Of a stretch of DNA of 64,000 bases, positions 52,088 through 60,934 are shown one piece after another. The number at the start of each line of letters is the position of its first letter. The stretch's first letter is position 1. A program made the translations under genes and the position numbers. The stretch is from Olsenella porci (GTDB taxonomy: Bacteria; Actinomycetota; Coriobacteriia; Coriobacteriales; Atopobiaceae): the NCBI RefSeq assembly GCF_009695875.1, contig NZ_VUNC01000003.1, forward strand, positions 1 through 64,000, read 5' to 3'. The notes below the pieces were generated by a model. The model searched no databases. It worked only from the letters and a program-made list of their open reading frames with translations, and was not told where the DNA came from.

Positions 52088-53083
52088 ATGTCGGGAATTC
52101 AGAAGGTCGTGGTCGCCGGAGGCGGCGTGCTTGGCTCCCAGATTGCCTTCCAGAGCGCCTACACTGGCCACGACGTCACCATATGGCTGCGCTCGGAGGG
52201 CTCCATCGGTCGCTGCCGCCCCAAGCTGGACATGCTGAGGGGTGCCTATCACGAGGCGATTGAGGATATGCGTGGCGCCAAGGGCGAGGACGACCCCGCC
52301 TGGTGCGCGGGCATCAGCGACTTTGAGGGCTTTGACGCGGACGCGTGCGACCGCAGGGTGGACCAGGCTTACGAATCTCTGGTGCTGGAGCTCGACCTCG
52401 CCAAGGCGGTGAGAGACGCTGACCTGGTGGTGGAGTGCATGGCCGAGGTGGCAGACCAGAAGTCCGCCTTCTTCTCCAAGCTTGCGCCGCTCATGCCGCA
52501 GAAGACGATTGTGGTCACCAACTCGTCGTCGCTTCTCCCCTCGCAGTTCACCAAGGTCGTCGGCCGTCCCGACCGGTACCTGGCGCTGCACTTTGCAAAC
52601 TCCATCTGGAAGCACAACGTGGCCGAGGTCATGGTCCAGGACCAGACCAGCCAAGACTCGTTTGCGGCGGTCACCGAGTTCGCTCGCTCCATCCGCATGA
52701 TTCCGCTGCCGGTCAAGAAGGAAAAGGCTGGCTACCTGCTCAACTCGCAGCTGATCCCCTGGCTGCTGAGCGGCCTGGACCTATACGCCAACGGCATCAG
52801 CGACCCCCGCAGCATCGACATCGCCTGGACCATGGGCACGGGTGCTCCCAAGGGGCCGTTCCAGGTGTTTGACACCGTGGGACTGACCACCGCGTACAAC
52901 ATCGTGGAGCAGTACCAGCGCGTTCCCGGCATCGCCACCCCATTGCTGCGCAAGATGATGCTGCCCTACAACTTCAAGGGCATGGAGAGGGTGCTCAAGG
53001 AGTATATCGACGCCGGCAAGCTGGGGCGCAGCGCCGGCGAGGGCTTCTACAAGTACGACAAGAACGGCAACGTGGTGGAGTAG
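52088..53083 (+). CDS. 3-hydroxyacyl-CoA dehydrogenase
   Basis: The 331-residue protein has the NAD-binding GGGVLGSQIA (11-20) and the 3-hydroxyacyl-CoA dehydrogenase signature: VVECMAEVADQKSAFFSKL near 116-134, TNSSSLLPSQF near 144-154, the catalytic His in LALHFANSIWKHN near 164-176 and KEKAGYLLNSQL near 214-225. The C-terminal dehydrogenase domain includes GAPKGPFQVFDTVGL. It oxidises 3-hydroxyacyl-CoA to 3-oxoacyl-CoA, or the reverse in butyrate-type fermentation. It has no thiolase or crotonase neighbours, so the metabolic context is open. ATG 52088 follows an ideal AAGGAGG. Confidence 0.88.
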   Translation: MSGIQKVVVAGGGVLGSQIAFQSAYTGHDVTIWLRSEGSIGRCRPKLDMLRGAYHEAIEDMRGAKGEDDPAWCAGISDFEGFDADACDRRVDQAYESLVLELDLAKAVRDADLVVECMAEVADQKSAFFSKLAPLMPQKTIVVTNSSSLLPSQFTKVVGRPDRYLALHFANSIWKHNVAEVMVQDQTSQDSFAAVTEFARSIRMIPLPVKKEKAGYLLNSQLIPWLLSGLDLYANGISDPRSIDIAWTMGTGAPKGPFQVFDTVGLTTAYNIVEQYQRVPGIATPLLRKMMLPYNFKGMERVLKEYIDAGKLGRSAGEGFYKYDKNGNVVE

Positions 53084-53194
53084 CGGCGCAGGTGGGGGAG
53101 AGGTGCCGCCCACGTGGCAGGCGCCCCTCCCGCCGGCTTCCCGTCGCGCGTGCCCCGGGTGGGATGCGTCGCCCGGGCGGCTTGCCTACAAGAA

Positions 53195-53229
53195 GCGACC
53201 CCCGGCCCGTGGATTAGGTCGGGGGTCGC
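53195..53229. terminator. Bidirectional terminator hairpin
   Basis: GCGACCCCCG (53195-53204) and CGGGGGTCGC (53220-53229) form a perfect 10-bp stem with a 15-base loop between the converging dehydrogenase and DUF349 genes. No clear T-tract. Confidence 0.65.
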
Positions 53230-53248
53230 GTGCCATCGCGTCTCTCCC

Positions 53249-54475
53249 CTAGTCCTTGAGCTGTGACTCCATGTCGCGGACCTCGGCCTCCACTTGGGCG
53301 AGCGCCTCCCTGCGGTCGTCCAGGCGCTCCTGCATCTCCTCCACGTGGTCGGTGGCGTAGGCGTGGTTGAGGCGGTCCTGCAGACGGTCGATCTGCTCCT
53401 GGAGGTTGGCGATGCGCTGCTTGCGGCGATCGATGGCGTCGCGCGTGCGCTGCAACCACTCCTCGTGGCGCTGGTCGTTGTGGGCGCGCCGCTTGTCCCA
53501 GAACTCCTCCTTGGCGGTGGTGAACTCCTTCCACAGGCGGTCACCCAGCTCCTTGCCGGCAAAGCCCGTGGCCTTCCAGTCGCGGTCCAGCTGCTTGGCG
53601 CGCTCCGTGGCCTCGTGACCAAAATCGTTGCCCTGCGCGAGCTGCCTGGCCTGGTCGATCAGGCGCTGCTTTGCCTCGGCAGCAGCCTTGCGGGCGGCGT
53701 CCAGCGCCTCGTAGTGGGCGTGCTGAGCGTCGAAGAACGGCTTGCGGGCCGCCTGGAACTCCTCCCACAGGCGGTCGTTGTCCGCCTTGGGAGCGACGCC
53801 CGCGGCCTTCCACTGGTCCATGAGTTCGCGCATGCGCGCGGACGCCTTGGCCCACTGGTCGCCCGTCCAGTCGGCGGAGGTTGCGGCTGCCAGCGTCGCC
53901 TCGTGCACCAGGCGCTCCTTGGTCTCCTTTGCCTTGGCACGCTGCTCGTCGAGCTGGGTAAAGTGCTCGCTCCTGCGGTCGAAGAAGCCCCTGCGCGCTG
54001 CGTTGAAGCGCTCCCACAGGCGGTCGTCCTCCTCGCGGTCCCCCGTGCGTCCGGCCGCCTTCCAGTCGTCCATCAGCGTGCGCATGCGCTCGGCGGTCGC
54101 GTTCCACTGGTCCGACTTCGCCAGGCGCTCGGCCTCGGCTACTAGCTTCTCCTTTGCGGCCCTTGCCTGCTCGTGGGCGGCGTCGCGCGCCTGGTAGTAG
54201 GCCTCGCGGGCGGTCTTGAAGCGGCCCCACAGGGCGTCCTCGCGCGGGTCGTGCCAGCGGCGGATGTCGTTCCACTGCTCCTGCAGCCGACGGAGGTCGC
54301 CGGAGCCATGGCGCCAGTCCCTCTCCTCCGCGACCTGCTCAGCCTGGCGGCACAGCTCCTCGCGTCGGTCGAGGTCCTTCTGCAGCTCCTCTTCCGCCTG
54401 GGTGGGTGCTGCCGCCTGCTGGGGCGCGTTCTGCTCTGGGGTGTCGTTGGAATCGGTCTGCGGCTGAGTGGTCAT
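53249..54475 (-). CDS. DUF349 repeat coiled-coil protein
   Basis: The 408-residue protein has about four DUF349 repeats, each containing a pattern like RxLMDxWKAAGR-x5-DxxLWERFNAARxxFFDRR (for example near 131-165, 205-240 and 290-325), separated by Ala/Lys-rich helices, then a C-terminal coiled coil rich in Glu/Gln/Arg (about 335-405). The N-terminal 30 residues are disordered (Gln/Ala/Asn). DUF349 proteins are common in Actinobacteria, and their function is unknown; a scaffolding role is plausible. Not secreted: no signal peptide. The ribosome site is GGGAGA. Length is typical for this class. Confidence 0.85.
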   Translation of the reverse strand: MTTQPQTDSNDTPEQNAPQQAAAPTQAEEELQKDLDRREELCRQAEQVAEERDWRHGSGDLRRLQEQWNDIRRWHDPREDALWGRFKTAREAYYQARDAAHEQARAAKEKLVAEAERLAKSDQWNATAERMRTLMDDWKAAGRTGDREEDDRLWERFNAARRGFFDRRSEHFTQLDEQRAKAKETKERLVHEATLAAATSADWTGDQWAKASARMRELMDQWKAAGVAPKADNDRLWEEFQAARKPFFDAQHAHYEALDAARKAAAEAKQRLIDQARQLAQGNDFGHEATERAKQLDRDWKATGFAGKELGDRLWKEFTTAKEEFWDKRRAHNDQRHEEWLQRTRDAIDRRKQRIANLQEQIDRLQDRLNHAYATDHVEEMQERLDDRREALAQVEAEVRDMESQLKD

Positions 54476-54978
54476 GGGGTCTCCCGATGGTGGGGTGCGT
54501 GGATGCGTGCGACCCCCATTCTATTGTTAGGCGGCGGTCATGTCGCCCCGCGGCCCGGGGAATGGCACCGGTGGGGTCTGACGGTCGCGCTCGCGCTTGG
54601 TTGGGACGTGATGCAGGGGTCTCGAAGGGCTGGGGAAACGGACGGGCTCAACTCCCAAAAGTGCTCACGACGGGCTCTCCTTGCCATAGTTCGAAAACTG
54701 ATGCGAAGCCGATGCCGCTTCCAAGACCCAAGGAGGGGAGGAGCGCAGTTCAAGGGGAACGACCGCCGAGAGGCACACCCGTCCCCCTCGGGCAATCGGG
54801 AGTTCCGTCCCGCTCCGAGGCGGAGGACACGGTTCGTCCGGCTTGCGGACAGCCACAGATGAGCTCATTGAGGGGAATCGACGTCGCATAGTACCCGGGC
54901 ATCGGCTGCCATGCGACTTATTTAGGGTGAGTATGTCTGGGCCCCTTGGGCTTGCGGAAAGGGCCCGGGTACGCTCCC
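54476..54978. other. Gene-poor gap of about 500 bases
   Basis: No convincing coding region is seen. A hairpin GGGCCCCTT (54939-54947) / AAGGGCCC (54959-54966), with one bulge, may terminate the downstream radical SAM gene on the minus strand. Otherwise nothing recognisable. Confidence 0.45.
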
Positions 54979-55857
54979 CTAGACCGACTTCAGGCTCGCG
55001 CGGAAGCGCTCGAGGTCCCTCTCGTCCAGGCCGTCGATGGCCCGATCGAGGTGGGGGAGCATCTCGGCTGCCTGGTCGGGGAGCTTGCCCTGCAGGCGCA
55101 GCACGTTGGTGGAGTGCTGTCCCATCAGGAAGGTCCGTTTGGGGTAGGTCGCCACGAACTCGCGGACCTCCCGCAGGACCTCGAGCTCGGGTGCGGGCTC
55201 AAAGGCCCCGTCGCGGACGTCGTCCCACAGGGGCGTACCCTCCAGGGGCGTGAGCGTCTGGAGCATTACGATTTGCGGGTTGACCTGCGAGAAGGTCGCA
55301 ACCGTCGCCTTCGCGGCGTCCACGCAGCGTCCCCTGCCCGCCATGCCAGCGACGTAGAACAGGGCGTACGTGATGCCCGCCTGGTCCAGGCGCGAGCACT
55401 GCTCCACGACGTCCGCCGCGCTGAAGCCCTTCCCCATGAACGCCAGCGCGGGGTCGTAGCCGGTCTCCGCGCCGATGGAGACGAGCGACATCCCCAGCCG
55501 TGCCAGCTCGCCCAGCTCCTCGTCGGACTTAGCCGCGACACTTCTCACGCCGGCGAAGCATCCCATGCTCTCGACGGAGGGCAGCAGCTCCCGGATTCGG
55601 TGCAGGGTCCACTCCAGGTCGCCCTGCGGCAGCGCCATGGCGTCGGCGCCGGCGAGGAAGATGCGCGTGGGTCTCGCCCCCGAGGACGCGAGCTCCCGGA
55701 TGTCCGCCTCAACCTCCTCGCGGGGCGAGGCAAGGCATCCGTCGCCATACATGTTGCAGAAGCGGCACCGCTCGTATGGGCAGCCCACCTGCACCTGCAG
55801 CAGCTCCATGTTCGTCTCGAAAAGGGGGCGCCAGAACGCCCCGTCCGCGTAGTGCAT
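54979..55857 (-). CDS. Radical SAM protein
   Basis: The 292-residue protein has the iron-sulfur cluster motif GCPYERCRFCNMYG (C26, C31, C34; CX4CX2C, a known variant of CX3CX2C), then IFLAGADAMALP near 69-80 and SIGAETGYDPAL near 133-144. This is the radical SAM TIM-barrel part with no SPASM or B12 domain. Relatives of this GC..NRC.FC.MY group have unknown substrates. GAGGGAGAGAC precedes ATG 55857. It stands alone, with non-coding sequence on both sides, so context does not help. Confidence 0.85.
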   Translation of the reverse strand: MHYADGAFWRPLFETNMELLQVQVGCPYERCRFCNMYGDGCLASPREEVEADIRELASSGARPTRIFLAGADAMALPQGDLEWTLHRIRELLPSVESMGCFAGVRSVAAKSDEELGELARLGMSLVSIGAETGYDPALAFMGKGFSAADVVEQCSRLDQAGITYALFYVAGMAGRGRCVDAAKATVATFSQVNPQIVMLQTLTPLEGTPLWDDVRDGAFEPAPELEVLREVREFVATYPKRTFLMGQHSTNVLRLQGKLPDQAAEMLPHLDRAIDGLDERDLERFRASLKSV

Positions 55858-56179
55858 GTCTCTCCCTCGCTTTTGGGAGGGTCCACCCTCCCCGACGTCG
55901 TATGGTCAACGGCTCCTAGGGTAGGCCAGGGCAGGGGAGACGAGCGCCCGTCTCGCCCACCCAATCGGCGGGTGGGGTCTGAGGCGAGAATCTTCGTGGC
56001 GCAAAGCGTTGGGCTTGGGGGCACATTCCGGCCGCGTGTGCGTTTGGGCCCCCGCCCGGGGAGAATCGCCAACGTGACCGGGTGGCACGACGATGGCACG
56101 CGATGGTCTCCCATGTGGGGGAGAGGTGCAGGGCCCGTCGCCCCGCCCCGTTCCGCCGGCAGCCCGGTCAACGCGCCCC
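55858..56179. other. Gap between radical SAM and TetR genes
   Basis: No gene is seen. A hairpin CCCACCC (55956-55962) / GGGTGGG (55970-55976) may end the TetR transcript, though no T-tract follows. Confidence 0.4.
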
Positions 56180-56752
56180 TTACATGAAGAGTCCGCAGGC
56201 GCGGTGGACCGAGGCGGCAAAGTCCCCGATCGACGTTTTCGCCCGTCCCTCCCGCCGAAACTCGGGGAAGCCCAGCGCGAGGTAGGCCGCTGCCCATGCC
56301 TCGGACTCGATGTCGGGCAGCGGCGTTCCGGTCCTCTCCGCGTACCTGGTCAGCTGGGCGAGGACGATCTTCCTGATCTCGTCGAACACGTCCACGTCGT
56401 TGGAGGGGACCCAGCGCAGCGTCGCCAGGTCCTCAAGGCAGCTCTCGGGCGCGTCCACCATGGGGGCGATGCTGTCGCCCAGCGGTCGCAGGCCGGGGTC
56501 CTCCTGCTCAAAGACCGAGAGCGCCAGCTGATGGAAGTCCTCCAGCCGCCGACGCTTCACTTGGTCCGCGAGGTCGAACTTGTCCCTATAGTGATGGTAG
56601 AAGGTGCCCTTGTTCACCATCGCCTCGCTCGCGATCATTTGTACCGTGAGCTTGCTGAACGTGTGGGTGCGCAGCAACCTGAGAAACGCCGCCTCGATGC
56701 AGGCGCGCGTCCTGGTCACCCTGAGGTCCTCGTGCTGGTCGGTCTGCTCCAT
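56180..56752 (-). CDS. TetR/AcrR-family regulator
   Basis: The 190-residue regulator has the TetR helix-turn-helix near 30-62 (FSKLTVQMIASEAMVNKGTF then YHHYRDKFDL), followed by a helical ligand domain. It diverges from the large radical SAM gene at 56936 with only 183 bases between, so it likely controls that gene and itself. The ligand is unknown. A partial palindrome around GTATGGATAACTATAC (near 56777-56792) is a possible operator. Confidence 0.87.
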   Translation of the reverse strand: MEQTDQHEDLRVTRTRACIEAAFLRLLRTHTFSKLTVQMIASEAMVNKGTFYHHYRDKFDLADQVKRRRLEDFHQLALSVFEQEDPGLRPLGDSIAPMVDAPESCLEDLATLRWVPSNDVDVFDEIRKIVLAQLTRYAERTGTPLPDIESEAWAAAYLALGFPEFRREGRAKTSIGDFAASVHRACGLFM

Positions 56753-56935
56753 CGCGGCCTCCAGATAATAGACTCCGTGTATGGATAACTATACTCCTTG
56801 GATTAAGTTGCCCATTGTCCTACCATTCGGCAAGGGTCACAATTGACCATGCTTCAAAAAAAGTGGTTTGGAAGTGGCGCCCATTTGCCCTGTTATGAAT
56901 AGGTAAGCGGACGCAAGGGTTCGAAAGGACGAGCA

Positions 56936-58378
56936 ATGCAGTCAAAGATCGCGCACGCAGCGGAGCGCAAGGCGTTCAGCGTCGCAGTCGACAAGATCCT
57001 CAAGGCGGCTTCGGGCGAGGACCGCGAGAAGACCGTCGAGAACCTCATCTCGATGGCAAGCAAGCTGCTGAAGGACACCAACCCCGGCGCCATCGACAGC
57101 ATGCACGCCGCCCTGTATCCCGGGTCCAAGTGGGAGAAGTGGCTCTTCGACGTCATCGACAACACCGACCACAACGTCCTCAAGAGCGCCGTACTCAACG
57201 GTGGCTACGAGGGTGCCTTCCGCGGATTCCGTACCGCCATGGCCAACGCAGGCAAGCTCGACTGCAACGTGCCCTGGATCGTGCTGTTTGACCCCACGAG
57301 CGCCTGCAACAAGCACTGCGTGGGCTGCTGGGCGGCCGATTACGGCAACAGGCTCAACCTCACCTACGAGGAGATGGACAAGCTCATCACCGAGTCCAAG
57401 GCCCTCGGCACCCACCTCTTCATGCTCACCGGCGGCGAGCCGCTCGTGCGCAAGGCCGACCTGCTCAGGCTCGCCGAGAAGCACGACGACTGCCTGTTCA
57501 ACGTCTTCACCAACGCCAGCCTGGTGGACGAGAAGTTCTGCCAGGACGTCCAGCGCGTGGGCAACATCGTGTTCTCCGTCTCGCTCGAGTCCTACGAGCC
57601 CTCGGTCAACGACCAGCGCCGTGGCGACGGCTCCTTCGAGGAGGTCATGCACGCCTTCGACCTGATGCGCGAGCACGGCCTGCTCTTTGGCACCTCCACC
57701 TGCTACACGCGCCTCAACACCGAGCGCGTCACCAGTGACGAGTTCTTTGACCTCCTGGTCAAGAAGGGCTGCCGCTGGGCCTGGTACTTCCACTACATGC
57801 CCGTGGGCGAGGGCGCCAACGCCGACCTCATGCCCTCCGTTGAGCAGCGCGAGTACATGCTGCACCGCATCCGCGACGTCCGCGCGTTCGACGGCGGCTG
57901 GCCCATCTTCGCCATGGACTTCCAGAACGACGGCGAGTACGTGCGCGGCTGCATTGCCGGGGGCAGGCTCTACTGCCACGTCAACGCCCGTGGCGACGTG
58001 GAGCCCTGCGTCTTCATCCACTACTCCAACGCCAACATCAAGGAGAAGAGCTGGCTGGAGTGCCTGCAGCAGCCCATCTTCCAGGAGTACCGCAAGCGCT
58101 ATCCCTGGAACGACAACATGCTGCAGCCCTGCCCCATGCTCGAGAACCCGGGCATCCTGCCGCAGATGGTGAAGGAGGCCGACGCCAAGTGCACCCAGTA
58201 CGTGGCGGAGGAGACCCCCGAGGACATCATGAAGCGTACCCTGCCCTATGCCAAGGAGTGGGGCCCCGAGGCTCAGAAGCTCTGGCTTGAGGAGCACCCC
58301 TCGGGCAAGAAGGAGGACCGCATCGGCTCCGTCGAGCGCGAGATGAGCCTTAAGGACGAGGCCACGGTCTCCGAGTAG
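56936..58378 (+). CDS. Radical SAM protein with Cys-rich C-terminus (SPASM-like)
   Basis: The 480-residue protein has a helical N-terminal extension (residues 1 to about 110), the radical SAM motif CNKHCVGC (C124, C128, C131), MLTGGEPLVRKAD near 161-173, FTNASLV near 188-194 and SLESYEP near 213-219. The C-terminal third contains spaced cysteines (CIAGG, YCHVN, EPCVF, PCPML, KCTQ) typical of auxiliary-cluster (SPASM/Twitch) domains used in peptide maturases and anaerobic sulfatase-maturing enzymes. No precursor peptide is visible beside it. It is preceded by a divergent TetR regulator and a good ribosome site (GAAAGGACGAG). Confidence 0.85.
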   Translation: MQSKIAHAAERKAFSVAVDKILKAASGEDREKTVENLISMASKLLKDTNPGAIDSMHAALYPGSKWEKWLFDVIDNTDHNVLKSAVLNGGYEGAFRGFRTAMANAGKLDCNVPWIVLFDPTSACNKHCVGCWAADYGNRLNLTYEEMDKLITESKALGTHLFMLTGGEPLVRKADLLRLAEKHDDCLFNVFTNASLVDEKFCQDVQRVGNIVFSVSLESYEPSVNDQRRGDGSFEEVMHAFDLMREHGLLFGTSTCYTRLNTERVTSDEFFDLLVKKGCRWAWYFHYMPVGEGANADLMPSVEQREYMLHRIRDVRAFDGGWPIFAMDFQNDGEYVRGCIAGGRLYCHVNARGDVEPCVFIHYSNANIKEKSWLECLQQPIFQEYRKRYPWNDNMLQPCPMLENPGILPQMVKEADAKCTQYVAEETPEDIMKRTLPYAKEWGPEAQKLWLEEHPSGKKEDRIGSVEREMSLKDEATVSE

Positions 58379-58410
58379 CGGTTTTTCTCAACAAACGGAC
58401 GTCCATAGGC

Positions 58411-58445
58411 GAGAGGGACGGGGCCACAGGGCTCCCGTACCTCTC
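58411..58445 (+). terminator. Hairpin after the radical SAM gene
   Basis: GAGAGG-G-ACGGG (58411-58422) pairs with CCCGT-A-CCTCTC (58434-58445), 11 pairs around one mismatch, followed by ACTTTG. Probably the terminator of the preceding gene. Confidence 0.55.
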
Positions 58446-58592
58446 ACTTTGTCTGCGCACGCATCGTGGGAGAGAGACGCGATGTCCCGGCTCGCTCGAG
58501 AGGGTGTCGCGGTGGGGCGAGACTTCCGCCTCCGTTCGTGAAGGGCGGCTCGCCCCGCGCCAGCCTGTGGGTCGCGGACAGCGGGCCAGTGG

Positions 58593-59600
58593 CTATCCTT
58601 GGGCCCACAGCTTGGCGGGGCGGCTCTCCACCACGTAGATGCCCACGCTGATCAGCGCGAGCGCCACCGCGGTGTGCGGTCCCACGCTGGTGCCCTCGGG
58701 CCCGAGGATGGCCAGCGACAGCAGCACGCCGAACACGGGGATCAGGAACTCGAACACGGCGACCTGCGACACATCGTGGCTGCGCAGCAGGTGGGACCAA
58801 ACGCCGTAGGCCACGGCCGAGACCATCACCAGCCAGGCGAGGATGCCCGCGCCGCCGGCCCCGGCGGAGGCGAGCGACCCGCCCAGCCCCAGGCCCACCG
58901 CCAGGAGCGCCGCGCCGCCCATCATGAACTGCCAGCCGCAAACCAGGACGGGGTCTGCCTCGCTCGCGTGACGCCGCAGGATCGATGAGGCCACGGAGGC
59001 GGATGCCGTGGCCAGCAGGAGGAGCCCCTCGCCGTCGAGGCGGAAGCCGGTGCCACCCACGGCGCGCTCGCCCATCCCGGCGACCATGATGCCCGCGAAG
59101 CCGATGGCACAGCCCAAAAGCTTGCGTCCCGTGAGTCTCTCCAGCCTAAACACGAGCGCGGACATTATGAGCGCCGCGAACACGCCAAAGCCCTGCATCA
59201 GGGAGCCGTTGACCCCCGTGGCGCGCGAGAGCCCCATGTAATAGAGAAGGTACTGGCCAAAGGTCTGGAACAGGGCCACGCTTGCCATCACGCGCAGCTC
59301 GCCCCGGCGGGGGAGGCGCGCGGACCGGTTGATGGCGCACCACGCCACGGTGACGCAGACGCCCGCGAGCACGAAGCGTAGGCCCGCGAACAGCATCTGC
59401 GACCCCGTGTCGCCGGGGCCTATCCCAAACGCGCGGTACCCCAGCCGCACCATGGGGACGGCGCTGCCCCACAGCACGCAGGAGAGGGAAGCGAGCGCCA
59501 CCAGACTGCCCGTCCCGCCCCGGGACGAGGCCCGGGTGCCGTTGTCCCGCGATGCCGTCGGATCGTCCCCGCCGCCCGAGGAGAACGCCCCTCTCGCCAT
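58593..59600 (-). CDS. EamA-family (DMT superfamily) transporter
   Basis: A 335-residue membrane protein with ten predicted helices in two EamA repeats; the second contains the GGAALLAVGL and VYGVWSHLLRSHDVSQVAVFEF-like stretches (written in parts), typical of EamA/RhaT-like exporters. The N-terminal 30 residues are Ser/Gly/Arg-rich and cytosolic. Such proteins export amino acids or metabolites. ATG 59600 is chosen because its first base is the last base of the threonine aldolase stop (TGATG), so the two genes are translationally coupled; the longer open frame upstream is shadow. A role in threonine or glycine export is possible. Confidence 0.82.
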   Translation of the reverse strand: MARGAFSSGGGDDPTASRDNGTRASSRGGTGSLVALASLSCVLWGSAVPMVRLGYRAFGIGPGDTGSQMLFAGLRFVLAGVCVTVAWCAINRSARLPRRGELRVMASVALFQTFGQYLLYYMGLSRATGVNGSLMQGFGVFAALIMSALVFRLERLTGRKLLGCAIGFAGIMVAGMGERAVGGTGFRLDGEGLLLLATASASVASSILRRHASEADPVLVCGWQFMMGGAALLAVGLGLGGSLASAGAGGAGILAWLVMVSAVAYGVWSHLLRSHDVSQVAVFEFLIPVFGVLLSLAILGPEGTSVGPHTAVALALISVGIYVVESRPAKLWAQG

Positions 59601-60658
59601 CAGCCCTGCCTCCGCGAGGCGGCAAACTCCAACAGCTGGTCCACGTCGTCCTGCCGCGTTGCCCACGAGCACACAAAGCGGATCACGCGCTCGCCCGAGG
59701 GCAGCACGGCAAAGGTCTCGCTGCCCACCGCCTGGGCAAAGGCGGCCTCGTCCTTGGGGGAGACCACAAAGAACTGCTGGTTGGTGGACGAGGGGAGATA
59801 CGTACGGTACCCCAGGCCAAGCATGCCGTCGCGCAGGCGCAGGGCGCACTCGTTGGCATGGCGGGCCAGGCGCCAGTAGGGGGCCTCGCCGTCTGGGCCG
59901 GGAGTGAAGGCGGCCTCGAACTGCACGCCCAGGAGGCGGCCCTTGGCCATGAGGCCGCCGCGCTCCTTTACCAGGTAGGGGAACGAGTCGCGCAGCTCGG
60001 GATCTGCGATGACCATGGCCTCGCCAAACAGCAGGCCGTTCTTGGTCCCGCCCAGGTAGAACGCGCTTGCGCGCCGAGCGATGTGCTTGAGCGAGAGGTC
60101 GCTCTGGGGCGACGTGAGGGCGCTCGCCATCCTGGCGCCGTCCACGAACACCCTGAGGTCGTGTCCCTTTGCCCAGTCGCAGATGGCGTCGAACTTGGTG
60201 CGGGTCCACACGCCGCCAAACTCCGTGGCGTTGGTGATGTAGACCGCCTTGGGGCGCGTCATGTGCCGCCCCGTGGACATGTGCTCCGCGTACACGCGCT
60301 CCGCCTCGTCGGGCGAGAGGAAGCCGTCCGCGTCGCGCGTGGGCAGGATGGTGCGGCCGCAGGCGGCGATGGCGCCCGTCTCGTGGACGTTGATGTGCGC
60401 GTCTTGCGTGCATATCACGCCCTCCCAGTCGCGCAGCATGCCGGTGACGCCGATCAGGTTGGCGGACGTGCCGCCAATGCAGAACTCCACGTCCACGTCG
60501 TCGCGCCCCACGGCCTGGCGAATGAGCTCGCGCGCGTGGTCGCAGTGCTCGTCCCCCTCCTCGGTGTAGCCCGGCCACTGCTCGTCGTTGGTCTTGACCA
60601 GGGCCTGGAGCACCTCGGGGGCCGCGCCCTCGGAGTAGTCGTTTCTAAACATGCGCAT
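59600..60658 (-). CDS. Low-specificity L-threonine aldolase
   Basis: The 352-residue protein is a fold-type I PLP enzyme of the threonine aldolase/beta-eliminating lyase family. It has FRNDYSEGAAPEVLQAL near 4-20, FCIGGTSANLIG near 59-70, HINVHETGA near 87-95, VFVDGARMASAL near 170-181 and the PLP lysine in GGTKNGLLFGEA near 203-214. It cleaves threonine or allo-threonine to glycine and acetaldehyde. ATG 60658 follows GGGAGAGA. It is coupled to the EamA transporter gene and diverges from nadA. Confidence 0.87.
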   Translation of the reverse strand: MRMFRNDYSEGAAPEVLQALVKTNDEQWPGYTEEGDEHCDHARELIRQAVGRDDVDVEFCIGGTSANLIGVTGMLRDWEGVICTQDAHINVHETGAIAACGRTILPTRDADGFLSPDEAERVYAEHMSTGRHMTRPKAVYITNATEFGGVWTRTKFDAICDWAKGHDLRVFVDGARMASALTSPQSDLSLKHIARRASAFYLGGTKNGLLFGEAMVIADPELRDSFPYLVKERGGLMAKGRLLGVQFEAAFTPGPDGEAPYWRLARHANECALRLRDGMLGLGYRTYLPSSTNQQFFVVSPKDEAAFAQAVGSETFAVLPSGERVIRFVCSWATRQDDVDQLLEFAASRRQG

Positions 60659-60848
60659 GCGGGTCTCTCCCTTCCGCGCCGGCGGGACTCGCGCGACGCA
60701 TCGGTCTCACGGTGCCATTATGCGCCGCGGTGACGCGGCACGCGGCGGCGGGGGAGAGGGGCGTGCCCCCATGGCAGCGACTCGCCGCGCCGGCAGCCAG
60801 TCCCTCTCGCCCGCGACCGGGCGACCGGCCTCCGCGCCCCGTCGCTAA

Positions 60849-60872
60849 GTGACAAGACACCTGACTTGTCAC
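60849..60872. promoter_or_regulatory. Inverted repeat upstream of nadA (possible NAD-regulon operator)
   Basis: GTGACAAG (60849-60856) and CTTGTCAC (60865-60872) are perfect inverted 8-mers 8 bases apart; ACAAGACAC occurs at 60852-60860 and again at 60876-60884. The location upstream of nadABC suggests control by an NAD-responsive repressor such as NiaR (inference). Confidence 0.5.
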
Positions 60873-60934
60873 GGTACAAGACACGTGCCATACTGCCCAC
60901 CCAGTTTGCCACTCAGGCAAGGAGAGGGGACACC

